From Daphnia carinata (Eukaryota > Arthropoda > Branchiopoda > Diplostraca > Daphniidae), in assembly GCF_022539665.2 (NCBI RefSeq), contig NC_081335.1, forward strand, positions 4,092,001 to 4,156,000: DNA of 64,000 bases. Reading direction: 5' to 3'. Both the position numbers and the translations under genes were made by a program. The notes beneath the pieces are model-generated. The model worked only from the letters and a program-made list of their open reading frames with translations. It made no database searches and was not told where the DNA came from. Positions 12,386 to 22,300 of this stretch are shown here, in pieces. Each line of letters begins with the position of its first letter. Position 1 is the stretch's first letter.

Positions 12386-14460
12386 ATTTCAGTCCATTGG
12401 ATGCCATTCGCAGTTAGTTCAGTAGCGTGGATGGAGAATAACGCGTGGCTGGAGGAACAATTGAAAAATGGATAAGATAATACAACAAACGGATGGTAAG
12501 TATAAACATTATTATATTGGTTTTCAATTATTAATTATTCTTTATTAGATCAAATTATGAAGCTGCACGCCCAATTATTGGAACAACACAAAATATTAGA
12601 TAACAGCAAAGCTAAGGATGGTAAGGCCTAATACGTAATGATTCTATTTATTTGCTTTTATTCATTTGTGTTTTGTAGCTCAAATTTTGAGTCTACAAGC
12701 TCAGCTAGGGGAAAAGAACAAATTGGAATGGAACAGTTTCCAAACAGTGAAGGAGGTTTTTCAAAACTCTTCCCTAACTGAACATGAGGATGAGTTGGCA
12801 TTAGGCGAACACAGTCAGATACCTAAACTTTTCAAATAAGAATTCAAAATAAGTATAGAATTTTAACAAACAATTATTTATTGTTTAGTTATTCAGTCCA
12901 CCACCTGACAGTGTGTTAAATTTAAATTCTGTTAGTGCTGTACTAAAAGAATTGTTAGTAATAAGTCCATGCAGCGACGGAAGTGAACAATTGTGGGACC
13001 GTATTTGGGCTGAAAAATGGGTGTGGTAAGGAAACCCAGAAATAGCACGAGTTCAACATAAAACATGAATTAGGTACTTTTCGGTTTTTTGTCTATCGAA
13101 AAAGTATTTTTAATGCTATTATTTTGCATTCACAGAATTTTAGTGGGGGATCAAGTCAAGTCTGGAAGTGTTACAGGATGGAAGAGTGAGCCTACAGATG
13201 AAAAAAACACTGAGAGTGCATTACCGTTAAGGTGTGAGGTAAATTAATAGAGTAATGCAAATTGCCTAATGAGAAGTACCATCTTGTGTTAATGAATCCA
13301 GTACAACAGCACTCCTTTATAGTTCAGTCACAGCTAGAAGCCTCAAATAATTCTGCTTCTCTGTCTAAAGAACAACTTGTCGTTTATGTTCAGAGTGTTG
13401 GGGAAACTGGGTACTTAAATGGCCCTAAAGATGTTTTAATTTTGCTGCCATTGCAGAGATGAACATCATACATGGACTCTTTAGGTATGAAAGGATTTTT
13501 CTTCAAATAATTTTAAATTTATGATGAAGAATTTCTCCTCCTTTTTGCCAACCAGGTCTAATCTACCAAAAAAAATTTATCCAATAGGAAAGGATTTTCA
13601 TGTACTGGGAACACAACTATCAACAATGCAACATTCTACAGGTGCTAGTTTATCATTCAAGAGCCTTATACAATGAAGTTAATCTGCAATTTGTATGTCC
13701 TTTCCCAAGCTTCCACCAGAAGTTGAATCTATGAGTCATGTAAGTTCCATGATCAACAATGGATGTGTTTAACGGTGTTGTTTTTCTTTTCTCAATATAG
13801 GTTAATAGTAACATTGGATCTGAAAAGATTCTTGGTTGGGGCAAGACACTGAATAAATTGTATTGATTGGATGGATGACATGACATTGCTATACTTAATT
13901 CGGATTCCCCAGACGGTATTTGATATTAAAAAAATTGAAGTGCATATCTGGGCTCCCTTCTTTTCTGAAGCCCCGTTTCCCCTTGACTCATAATAAGCCC
14001 GTAGGGGTCATGCCCCTACTGTACGGTATATATAAAAACAACATATACCGAGGTTTGGAGGGCTCTGGCCGGAAAGGGGACGTGGGGTGCCGCTTAGTCC
14101 GATGATGTGTTCACGGAGGGTGACGTGGCTGCCCACAAATCCGAACTAAAGGTTAATCGCTCCTGTAAAAATGTTCCAAATCTTCAGCTCTTCTTCCGGC
14201 TTCTCTTAGCCAATCACCGGGTAATCTCCCCGGTGGGTCAACAAGGCAGTGTCTCCCCCTGCCTGGGTTGACGGCAACTTTTGAAAGGGCTATTGTGCCT
14301 TTTTAAAGTTGCAAAAATAATTGTAATGTGCAGAGAATTGTCAATAAATTTTTTTTTATAAAATGTTTTTGCAAAAATTTTTATTTTCATTGTCTGTGTT
14401 CGCTTTGTTCACACACTACACTTATCAACTTTTTTTTTTTTATTTAGCTTGCTCAATTCA
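12240..14460 (+). repeat. left arm of giant inverted repeat
   Basis: This roughly 2.2-kb segment recurs in reverse complement at 15,074-17,520. Matching landmarks are CTTGCTCAATTCA at the inner edge (reverse at 15,074), TATATAAAAACAACATATACCG near 14,025 (reverse near 15,475), GGACGTGGGGTGCCGCTTAG near 14,080 (reverse near 15,425), the CTAGGGGAAAAGAACAAATT block near 12,705 (reverse near 16,800) and CTGGCGTAGGCAATTTCAG near 12,373 (reverse near 17,360). The arms differ by scattered substitutions and small indels. It carries the mirrored gene copies described separately. Confidence 0.9.
12468..13740 (+). pseudogene. unrecognised multi-exon gene, left-arm copy (degenerate)
   Basis: Exon-like blocks with clean splice borders are 12,468-12,495 (MDKIIQQTD), 12,549-12,620 (QIMKLHAQLLEQHKILDNSK) and 12,679 to about 12,827 (ILSLQAQLGEKNKLEWNS and TEHEDELALGEH), forming a short coiled coil. 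Further blocks lie near 12,895-13,030 (NLNSVSAVLKELLVISP, SEQLWDRIWAE), 13,138-13,240 and 13,262-13,462 (KYHLVLMNPVQQHSFIVQSQ, YVQSVGETGYLNGPKDVLIL), with a further possible block to about 13,740. The right-arm copy has a donor (CAG|GTACAT) where this copy reads CAGATACCT, and this copy gains a stop after GLU-LYS-TRP-VAL-TRP. I do not recognise the family. The substitution pattern suggests both copies once were coding. Confidence 0.5.
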
Positions 14461-14608
14461 TTTTTATGGTTTTTGCCACCGTTGTATCGCTTATCTGTTA
14501 GTATTCAATTAGTATTTATTACACTTCTTGAATTCTTGAACTTAGACAAGGAACAACATGTAATACCTGGATATTTTCTGAAGTTATTTTATACTTGTAT
14601 ATTGTTTT

Positions 14609-14675
14609 CTGGTGTGGGAATCGATCCCCAGACATTCAGCGTGCAACGCCGATGCTCTAACATTGAGCCACGAGA
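14609..14675 (-). other. tRNA-like sequence 1 (degenerate)
   Basis: On the minus strand an A-box-like TGGCTCAATGT forms a D arm (GCTC/GAGC). It is followed by a five-pair stem TCGGC/GCTGA around GTTGCAC, which would give a TGC anticodon, and then a B-box-like GGATCGATTCC. The T-arm pairing is off by one base and no clean seven-pair acceptor stem is seen. It is best read as a tRNA relic or the head of a tRNA-derived SINE. Confidence 0.45.
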
Positions 14676-14779
14676 TATATCTATCATATTATATCTATTA
14701 TGGCATATCATATGTTATAGTCTAGGATGTTTATGTAGTCTTTCACAAGTATATATTTATCTTTTTATAGCTTTCATAA

Positions 14780-14848
14780 GGTTCATAGCTCTGTGGTAGA
14801 GCATTCAGTTGCGGTAACTGTTACCCTGGGTTCAAACCTTAGTAGATG
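14780..14848 (+). other. tRNA-like sequence 2 (degenerate)
   Basis: TAGCTCTGTGG (A box) with a GCTC/GAGC D stem is followed by CAGT/ACTG around TGCGGTA, and then GGTTCAAACC (B box) in a T arm with two G-U pairs. Position 33 is not T and the acceptor stem is weak, so a functional tRNA is doubtful. Confidence 0.45.
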
Positions 14849-14929
14849 TATAGAGATCTACGTTTCAATTTTATTCAAAGTGTAAATGCAAGTCCGCAAG
14901 CGACTAGAAAAAAGCTAACCTGACATCAT

Positions 14930-15000
14930 ATGATTATGGCTCATTGGTATAGCACCGGCGCGGTGTGCCGAACATCCAGGGTTCGATCCCTGGATAATAA
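14930..15000 (+). other. tRNA-like sequence 3 (degenerate)
   Basis: TGGCTCATTGG matches the A box and GGTTCGATCCC the B box. CGGC/GCCG could form an anticodon stem, CCAGG/CCTGG a T stem with an eight-base loop, and GATTAT/ATAATA part of an acceptor stem. The unusual loop sizes argue against a normal tRNA; a pol III promoter relic or SINE head is more likely. Confidence 0.45.
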
Positions 15001-15779
15001 TTGAATGCTTACAGATAAACGATAAACCAATGGAAACAATGCTTACCATCAAAGGTGGCATAAACTATAAAGGTGAATTGAGCAAGCTAAATTAAAAAAA
15101 AGTTGATAAATGTAATGTGTGAACACAGACAATGAAAGAAAAAACTTTTGCAAAAACATTTTATAAAAAAAAATTTATTGACAATTCTCTGCACATCACA
15201 ATTATTTTTGCAACTTTAAAAAGGCACAATAGCCCTTTCAAAAGTTGCCGTCAACCCAGGCAGGGGGAGACACTGCCTTGTTGACCCACCGGGGAGATTA
15301 CCCGGTGATTGGCTAAGAGAAGCCGGAAGAAGAGCTGAAGATTTGGAACATTTTTACAGGAGCGATTAACCTTTAGTTCGGATTTGTGGGCAGCCACGTC
15401 ACCCTCCGTGAACACATCATCGGACTAAGCGGCACCCCACGTCCCCTTTCCGGCCAGAGCCCTCCAAACCTCGGTATATGTTGTTTTTATATATACCGTA
15501 CAGTAGGGGCATGACCCCCTACGGGCTTATTACGAATCAAGGGGAAACGGGGCTACGGAAAGGAAGGGAGCCCAGATATGCACTTCAATTTTTTAAATAT
15601 AAAATACCGTCTCGGGAATCCGAATGAAGTATAGATACGTCATGTCATCCATCCAATCATTCCAATTTATTCAGTGTCTTGCCCCAACCAAGAATCTTTT
15701 CAGATCCAATGTTACTATTAACCTATACTGAGAAAAGAAAAACAACACCATTAAGCATCTCAATTGTTGCTCATGTGAC

Positions 15780-17280
15780 TTACATGACTCATACATTCAA
15801 CTTCTGGCAGAAGCTTGGGAAAGGCCATACAAATTGCAGATGAAAATCATTGTATAAGGCTCTTGAATGATAAAATAGCACCCGTAGAATGTTGCATTGT
15901 TGATAGTTGTGTTCCCAGTATGCTGAAAATCCTTTCCTATCGGATAAATTTTTGTAGTTTAGACATGGTTGGCAAAAAGGAGGAGAAATGCTTCGTTATA
16001 AATTCAAAAATTTTTTCAAGAAAATTCCTTTCATACCTAAAGAGTCCATGTATGATGTTCATCTCTGCAATGCCAGCGAAGTGAAACATCTTTAGGGCCA
16101 TTTAAGTACTCAGCTTTACCAACACTCTGAACGTAAAGGACAAGTTGTTCTTTAGCAAGAGAAGTAGAATTATTTGAGGCTTCTAGCTGTGACAGAACTA
16201 TAAAGGATTGCTGTTATACAAGATTCATTCACACAAGATGGTACTTCTCATTAGACAATGTGCATACTCTATTACTTTACCTCATACCTTAATGGTAATG
16301 CACTCTCAGTGTTTTTTCATCTGTAGGTTGACTCTTCCATCCTGTAACACTTCCAGACTTGATTTGATCCCCAATTAAATTCTGTGAATGCAAAATAATA
16401 GCATTAAAAATACTTTTTCAATAGACATAAAACCGAAAAGTACCTAATCCATGTTTCATGTTGAACTTGTGCCATATCTTGGTTTCCGTACCACACCCAT
16501 TTTCAGCCCAAATACGGTCCCACAATTGTTCACTTCCTTCACTGCATGGGCTTATTACTAACGATTCTTTTTGTGCAGCACTAACAGAATTTAAATTTAA
16601 CACACTGTCAGGTGGTAGACTGAATATCTAAACAATAAATAATTGTTTGTTAAAATTCTATACTTATTTTGAATTCTTATTTGAAAAGTTTATGTACCTG
16701 AATGTGTTCGCCTAATGCCAAGTCATCCTCATGTTCAGTTAGGTTTGAGTTTGGAAAAACCTCCTTCACTGTTTGGAAACTGTTCCGTTCCAATTTGTTC
16801 TTTTCCCCTAGCTGAGCTTGTAGACTCAAACTTTGAGCTAAAAACACAAATGAATAAAAGCAAATAAATAGAATCATTATGTTTTGGTTTTGGTTTTAGC
16901 TTTAAGTGCGACTGGTGTATCTGCACCAGATTCACGGGTTTGCCTAGCAATCCCTTACGCACGAGTGATTATTGTTTTTGTTGTTTTGTTTTTTTTTGAG
17001 TTGATATTTTTAAGGAAGGGAAGGATTGTTGGGGGTGGTGGGAATCGAACACGAGGTAACTATCTACGAAGGTATGGCTATAGCCACTGTGCCAGGACCG
17101 CACGAAACATTATGTATTAGGCCTTACCATCCTTAGCTTTGCTGTTATCTAATATTTTGTGCTGTTGCAATAATTGAGCCAGCAGGTCCATAATTTGATC
17201 TAATAAACAATAATTAATAATTCAAAACAAATATAATAATGTTTATACTTACCATCATTTTGTTGTATTATCTTATCCAT
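15780..17280 (-). pseudogene. unrecognised multi-exon gene, right-arm copy
   Basis: Mirror of the left-arm copy. Exons with GT-AG borders: 17,280-17,253 (MDKIIQQND), 17,199-17,128 (QIMDLLAQLLQQHKILDNSK), 16,837-16,698 (LQAQLGEKNKLERNSFQTVK, LTEHEDDLALGEHIQ), 16,627-16,444 (SLPPDSVLNLNSVSA, SEQLWDRIWAENG, KIWHKFNMKHG) and 16,381-16,281; a later block matches the left 13,262-13,462 exon. The first four exons keep one frame, so this copy is better preserved. Later blocks carry frame breaks. The intron between the second and third exons contains the SINE. The product would be a small protein with an N-terminal coiled coil; no known domain is seen. Confidence 0.5.
16883..17107 (-). mobile_element. 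tRNA-derived SINE with 8-bp target duplication
   Basis: A 225-bp insertion is present in the right palindrome arm and absent from the left. It is flanked by CATTATGT at 16,875-16,882 and 17,108-17,115; the empty site in the left arm reads CATTACGT. Read on the minus strand it starts with a pol III promoter (A box TGGCACAGTGG, B box TGTTCGATTCC) and ends in a CCAAAA-type tail, the structure expected of a SINE. Confidence 0.8.
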
Positions 17281-17369
17281 TTTTCAATTGTTCCTCCAGC
17301 CACGCGTTATTCTCCATCCACGCTACTGAACTAACTGCAAATGGCATCCAATGGACTGAAATTGCCTAC

Positions 17370-17710
17370 GCCAGTAATAATGAGTCTGAGCGGTAGATGG
17401 CTACGTGTCGGAAAAAAAGAAAAAAGTGCGATTTTTTTTTTTTCCGCCATTTTTTTTTTTTTATGTAAAACGGATTGCCATATTGCCATAGTAAAACGGA
17501 TTGCCATACGAGTATGCGTTTTACCCGAAAAAAAACCGCCCTTTTTTTCTTTTACAGCTATAGCCATCTACCGGTCAGATTCTAATTAATTCTCTAAAAT
17601 TTTAACTAGAAGACTTAATTAGAACGTGACCGGTAGATGGCGGAAGTTGTAAAAAAGTAAAGGCCGAAATTTTTTTGTTGGGGGTGAAACGGATTGCCAT
17701 AGTTACTAGT
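17370..17710. repeat. foldback elements with CGGTAGATGGC-type ends, right copies
   Basis: GAGCGGTAGATGGCTAC (17,380) is mirrored by ATAGCCATCTACCGGTCAG (17,562), with AAACGGATTGCCATA repeated inside near 17,467 and 17,494. A third partial copy at 17,610-17,710 (GTGACCGGTAGATGGCGG to GTGAAACGGATTGCCATAG) runs in the same direction as the left-end copy at 12,030. The elements mark both borders of the palindrome. Confidence 0.5.
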
Positions 17711-19090
17711 TTTACTTGTTGACACATATATAGCTATTCATTTAAAAACTATATCATATTATTTCATTTTAGTGCATGTCATGCCAAATCCAAGTAGTGC
17801 TTATTGAAATCCAAGGATTTTGAAGAATCATTATCCTGAATTGAGAGTATGGTGAGCTCTGTCTGGATATGCTTTGTACTGATTAAAACACCTGCTTGGG
17901 TTTTACGAACAATCAAGGTAAATGTTTATAATTATGGTTGAATTCAAGCTCATGTTTCAATGTCTATTTGGGAATCAAGTGTCTTATCCTTTACTAGTGT
18001 GTAGGTCAAACCTAGAATTTTGCCAAAAATATGACATTTCTATAATCCGTCATCATGCATAGCCCTGTAAAAATTATGGCAGGAGCTTTTGAAAAAACGT
18101 ACTGACTGCAAATGATCATCACATCGAAAAAATTACAATGCCAACTTATGGAGAACGTATTGTAAGCTTTACGGATGCCAACAGCAAAAGGATTTCTTCA
18201 TTTTTGTCAACACGTTTTTGATAATACCAAAGATTTCACCATAATTCACCAAATCGGACAACTGGCGTTATGACGACGATCGATACTAATGCCACAACTT
18301 TCCACTGTATACTGAATCTCCTTGACAAACATTGACCTACATAAAAATAAAAAAAAAACCTTACTATAATAATTTAAAAAGCAGAAAAGCGTCTGATTAC
18401 TTTGCAGCTTCGATTCTTAAGGTGCTAAAGACATCCCGAAATTACCAGAAGCAGTTGACGTTCCTTGAACGCCGTAGGTCTTCTCACTTCGCGCACATGT
18501 CATCTTCTATAAGCAAGTAATGTATGGAGCGTTTCCATGTGTTTTCGAGTTTGAGAACACCTCGACTAACAAATGGCCAGCCGTGAAAGATGCATGTTGT
18601 AAGGCTTAATGGTCACAGAAATCGTAACATACCTTTAAGACAACTCTAGGCAACTGTTCCTTGAGGTACTGTATCACTTTGCGGCACTCACAACTGTACA
18701 GATGGAACAAGTTTGACAATATCTACCGTGTCACTAGTACGTGGATGAAAGCTGATTTTATTTTCAGCTTGTACAGAGGATAAAAATTTTTAATCCAAAA
18801 TTAATCTAAATATTTGAATCAGAGGAAATTTTACCTCAAGTAAACAGCATTTGCGTCCACCCGTAGTTTCAGGAAGCGGATACGGTTCATGTCCAATTTA
18901 ATCGGCATTATATCAGGTACATAAATTTCTTCGAAATACTGTGTCAAACTATAAAAAGAGAGAAGTAGAAACCGGAAAAGAAACATTTTCAAAAACTTAC
19001 TTCTGTAAGCATTTGTCTTGTACCTTGTATTAAAGCACGAACCTGGCCAAGGGCAGATTCGAGCTTCAAACGGCAAAGTTTTCCAACGGA
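17710..19090. other. non-coding stretch, no gene recognised
   Basis: AT-rich sequence with short open frames only. I see no inverted repeats of note and no convincing homology. The right part may hold diverged sequence from the C-terminal end of the neighbouring carboxylase remnant, but I could not align it. Confidence 0.4.
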
Positions 19091-19099
19091 ACAGGGCTT

Positions 19100-21430
19100 G
19101 CGACAATCACCCAGAATAGACACGTCAATTACTTAGAAATAGAGATGGTACCTTGAATTGGCTCTCTAAGCATTCAACGGCGATTTGATTGTCTTCCCGA
19201 AGGCAGCCATCAGTTACTCCTTTGTTATCCAAAAACCAATGACGAAGCATGGCTTCGGCTTGCGGATGAGTAAGTTATTGCTGAACTTCAATAATTTGAC
19301 AAACGGTTTCCTTTTTTAGGCGGTGGCTCCGCAAATACCAGTAGAACACACGCGACTTTTTCAACGGGAAGATGTCCTGAATAACACCTTTCTTAGGCAA
19401 ACGCCTGGTGTGTCGTGCATGTTGGCAAATACGTTAAAACCTGTAACCAACATCGACTAAAAATTTATTGGAACTCACGAACAAGAAAACTTCAAGAAAC
19501 AAATTGTTGCGATTTACCTGGCCATGCATTGAGGCTAGTAAATCTTCACGTTGATTTAGTTGCTGCTCAAGGCTTCTTTTTTGTCTGCTCGGCACAATTC
19601 CGGCTTGGACAGTTTTTCGCGCAGTTCATGGATGACTAGATCAATGCATGCACTAGTCTTGAGCAAGTATTTGAGTTTGAACTTGGCTTTGACTACGTCC
19701 TCCGGTCCATAAAACGCCTGCGCGCGATTCTGGATCCACATACATTTCCAAGTACGATTCGTTCATAGTTGGGTCAATGATGACCCAGGCTCCCCTTCGA
19801 AGCTCGGGAAATGGTGGGATTTAGACCATTACGGGTTGTTTACATTCACGTAATGCGCCCACAATATATGCGCCGAATTTAACCACCTTTTGACGAATCG
19901 AATCCGTTAACCACTAGCCTCCAGAACTGAAAATTCATAATTAAAATTTACCTGCTCATCGCTTTCCTTCCTTCCTCCCGAAAAACCACGCCAATCGGTA
20001 AAAATGATCAATGGCAAGTCTTCACGGCTAAAATCTAGACTAATTTGAACCGTCTTATAGGCGGAATCAGGGAACCAGATCTATTGTTATCGTCAAAGAA
20101 TATGAAGTTACTATTTTGTTCGGTTCATCAACCAGTTTATTTACCTGTCCAGCTTGTGAGATCACTTTGGCTTCAGAATCAAGGTTGGCGGAATCAACAG
20201 GCACAATTAGTTCTACCATGCGCGTCTCGATGGCAACAACTCCTACAATGATACCATCTAATCTTGCCATGCCACAAATGACAGTTTGCACCCAAGTAGC
20301 CCTAATCTCATCAAATGATCCTCGCTCAAAGAAACCATATTCCCATTCGTCCGGATGCAACGGGGTTTTGCCTGCAGGGAAAAATACAGAAATGAAGGCT
20401 CATTCCAAACCTAACTGTAATGGTAATTGACCGAACTATTTACCTTCTAGATAGGAGCCATCGAAGATCGTAAGGCGCTTTGGTTGGCACATACTTAATT
20501 TCACGTTCACTGAAATCGTAAATCGGATTGATAGGGAGAGGCGAACCCTAGCATTTGGGATGTACGACAGCCAACGCAAAATAATTTTGATGCCTTCCAA
20601 GTCGTGGGCATCCGTAAGATGAGAAACCACCGTTATTGTATAAATTCTGAATGCCACCAAGTTGTGTCTGTTAGGACCACTGTACCCCCTGTCAAAAATG
20701 ATGTGCGAATTTTCAATCTGGAGGACACGTGCCTGTTCTGAAAAGATACGCAACACAGCCAATGGTTCGGCATGACACCAAGGAAATTGCCCTAATTAAA
20801 CAATAAAAATAAAGTTAAAAATTGGATATACGGCGTAGGGCAGTGAAGATTCTCCAGCAATCATTCCAGAATGACGGAGATTCTCAACGCCTAGACCACC
20901 TTCCTTGCCAATGTTTGTTATTCTGTACCGTGCCTCAACATGCTCCTTTTAATTCAGCTCGAACTGAATTCACATCTGCTACTTTCTTGAAATCATGAAA
21001 AATCAGATAAATGTACCTAGAACCCATTTCGGGATCATTGCTGTCGACATCCGCCACACGGAAGAGGTATTGTATCTAATCCGCCAGGCCAATCACCGTT
21101 CTGCTATTAGCAGCGATATGGGCACGGCGTATTTTGAGTGCCCAGGCCAACTGTGATAGGGCAAAAAAAAAGCTTATCTTCTTGTGTATCACACGGGACG
21201 ATCACGAAAGTGATATCATTCCAAACGACAATGATTTCACGACTAGTTGCGTACTCTGGTGTGATGGGTTTGGCTCTCCACGCTACCATAATGCTACTAT
21301 TCTCATCTAAAGTTCCATCAGACATAAAAAATTATCCTAAACAAGCAAGAGTATATAAAAGAGTAACGTACCTAGAAGTATTTTTTGTTCGATTAAATTT
21401 CCTTAGACGTCGAGTAACGTGCTCGGCTTT
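19100..21430 (-). pseudogene. acetyl-CoA carboxylase remnant (carboxyltransferase domain)
   Basis: Blocks in order on the minus strand resemble the carboxyltransferase half of eukaryotic acetyl-CoA carboxylase. 21,330-21,150 reads SIMVAWRAKPITPEY and REIIVVWNDITF. Near 20,870 comes SGMIAGE. 20,760-20,440 reads VLQIENSHIIFDRG, DAHDLEGIKIILRWLSYIP and PKR. 20,360-20,140 reads [24 protein letters not shown] and [16 protein letters not shown]. 20,075-19,990 reads [12 protein letters not shown] and DWRGFSGG. 19,910-19,740 reads VKFGAYIVGALRECKQPVMV, an in-frame stop, IPPFPELRRGAWVIIDPT and LEMYVDPESRA. Blocks near 19,430-19,160 include MHDTPG and AMLRHWF. Frameshifts and stops make it non-functional. 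Its first roughly 300 bp overlap in content with the end of the plus-strand remnant near 11 kb (shared flank GGATAATTTTTTATGTCTG), so two paralogous copies converge on the palindrome. Confidence 0.85.
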
Positions 21431-21609
21431 CTACTCAAGAATATTTCAACTCGGTGGATACGGTCGACGTCTCTACGATGGGACACTTGTTCAACTGGAC
21501 CATGAGTTATGAACTTATAGACATTCAATTTCTTTACGGACGTATTGATCCGGGCGCGACAGCTCTGAAACCCCTTGGAAAAAACAAAAACATGTCATTG
21601 AAATAACTG

Positions 21610-22300
21610 ACTTTCCTTCAGCAAAGAACTTTGCCACCAACAAAACCAAGCAGGTCGTCTGGATGATATCATTTTGTCTGCACTAAGTTTGCGAGAGCCT
21701 TACGTTAATCAGCTGAGGCAATTATTTCCGGTAGGTAATTATGGCTCGTGTGGAAATTTAACGTGTCCTCATTGTAACATTTCAGACTTCTTGTCCGATC
21801 CGGAGTGCTATTGTATGCTAGAAAAGAAGTGCAAATTTTATAAGTCTTTTGAAAACTCCATATGTACAGACTATGCAACAGAAAAGTTCTTTTTAGATTA
21901 TGGGCACGATGTGATACCTGTGGTATACGGGGGATAAACTCTAGCCAGCTGGCACCTCTTCATTCGGTCGTAATGTGTGCCAGAGATATTTTGCGGTATT
22001 TTTTCTTCTTTTGACAAAAACCACATCCTCGAGGTAAGATGGGGGGATCTTGTATGTTGCCTTGCATGGAGTGTAACGGGAATCGAAAGTGTGCTATACC
22101 TTTACACTTTGCCTGTAAAAAAGGTATCAAATATTTTCCTAGATGAGACACCAGCTCACCATTATTTAAACCTAAAGACAAAGTGATGCATCAACCATTG
22201 ACTATGAACTAATCAACAGCTTTTTAAAATTTAACCTAATAGATGAAAGTCTCATCACATACCCAACTATTATGTGAAAAAATTGCTTTTCAACAGAGCT
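21610..22300 (+). pseudogene. alpha-1,3-fucosyltransferase (GT10) C-terminal fragment
   Basis: The block at 21,610-21,940 resembles the donor-binding part of a GT10 fucosyltransferase, a Golgi enzyme of N-glycan decoration: QVVWMIS, then after a frame change YVNQLRQLFPVGNYGSCGNL, CYCMLEKKCKFYKSFENSIC and DYATEKFF...DVIPVVYGG. The FENSIC-DYATEKFF core is diagnostic. A stop follows GG, and beyond it blocks such as LHSVVMCARDILRYF and a cysteine-rich segment near 22,060-22,130 appear in other frames. The N-terminal membrane anchor is absent. Pseudogene or gene fragment. Confidence 0.7.

Larger units (their letters stand above)
14461..15073. other. 613-bp loop between palindrome arms, with three tRNA-like sequences
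   Basis: Unique spacer between the two arms. It holds three tRNA-like sequences in mixed orientation (annotated separately) and AT-rich filler. If both arms were transcribed in one RNA this would be the hairpin loop. No reading frame of interest. Confidence 0.7.
15074..17520 (-). repeat. right arm of giant inverted repeat
   Basis: Reverse complement of 12,240-14,460, about 2.2 kb once a 225-bp SINE insertion (16,883-17,107) and its duplicated target are discounted. Substitutions and small indels between arms are visible by eye (for example CATTACGT in the left arm against CATTATGT here). The inversion formed first and the SINE then entered only this arm. Confidence 0.9.

Noticed and set aside
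14609-15000. Three functional tRNA genes
   Set aside because: Loop sizes, position 33 or acceptor stems are wrong in each, so they are listed as tRNA-like only.
12240-17520. LTR retrotransposon reading of the large repeats
   Set aside because: The repeats are inverted, not direct, and no gag, protease, reverse transcriptase or integrase sequence is seen.
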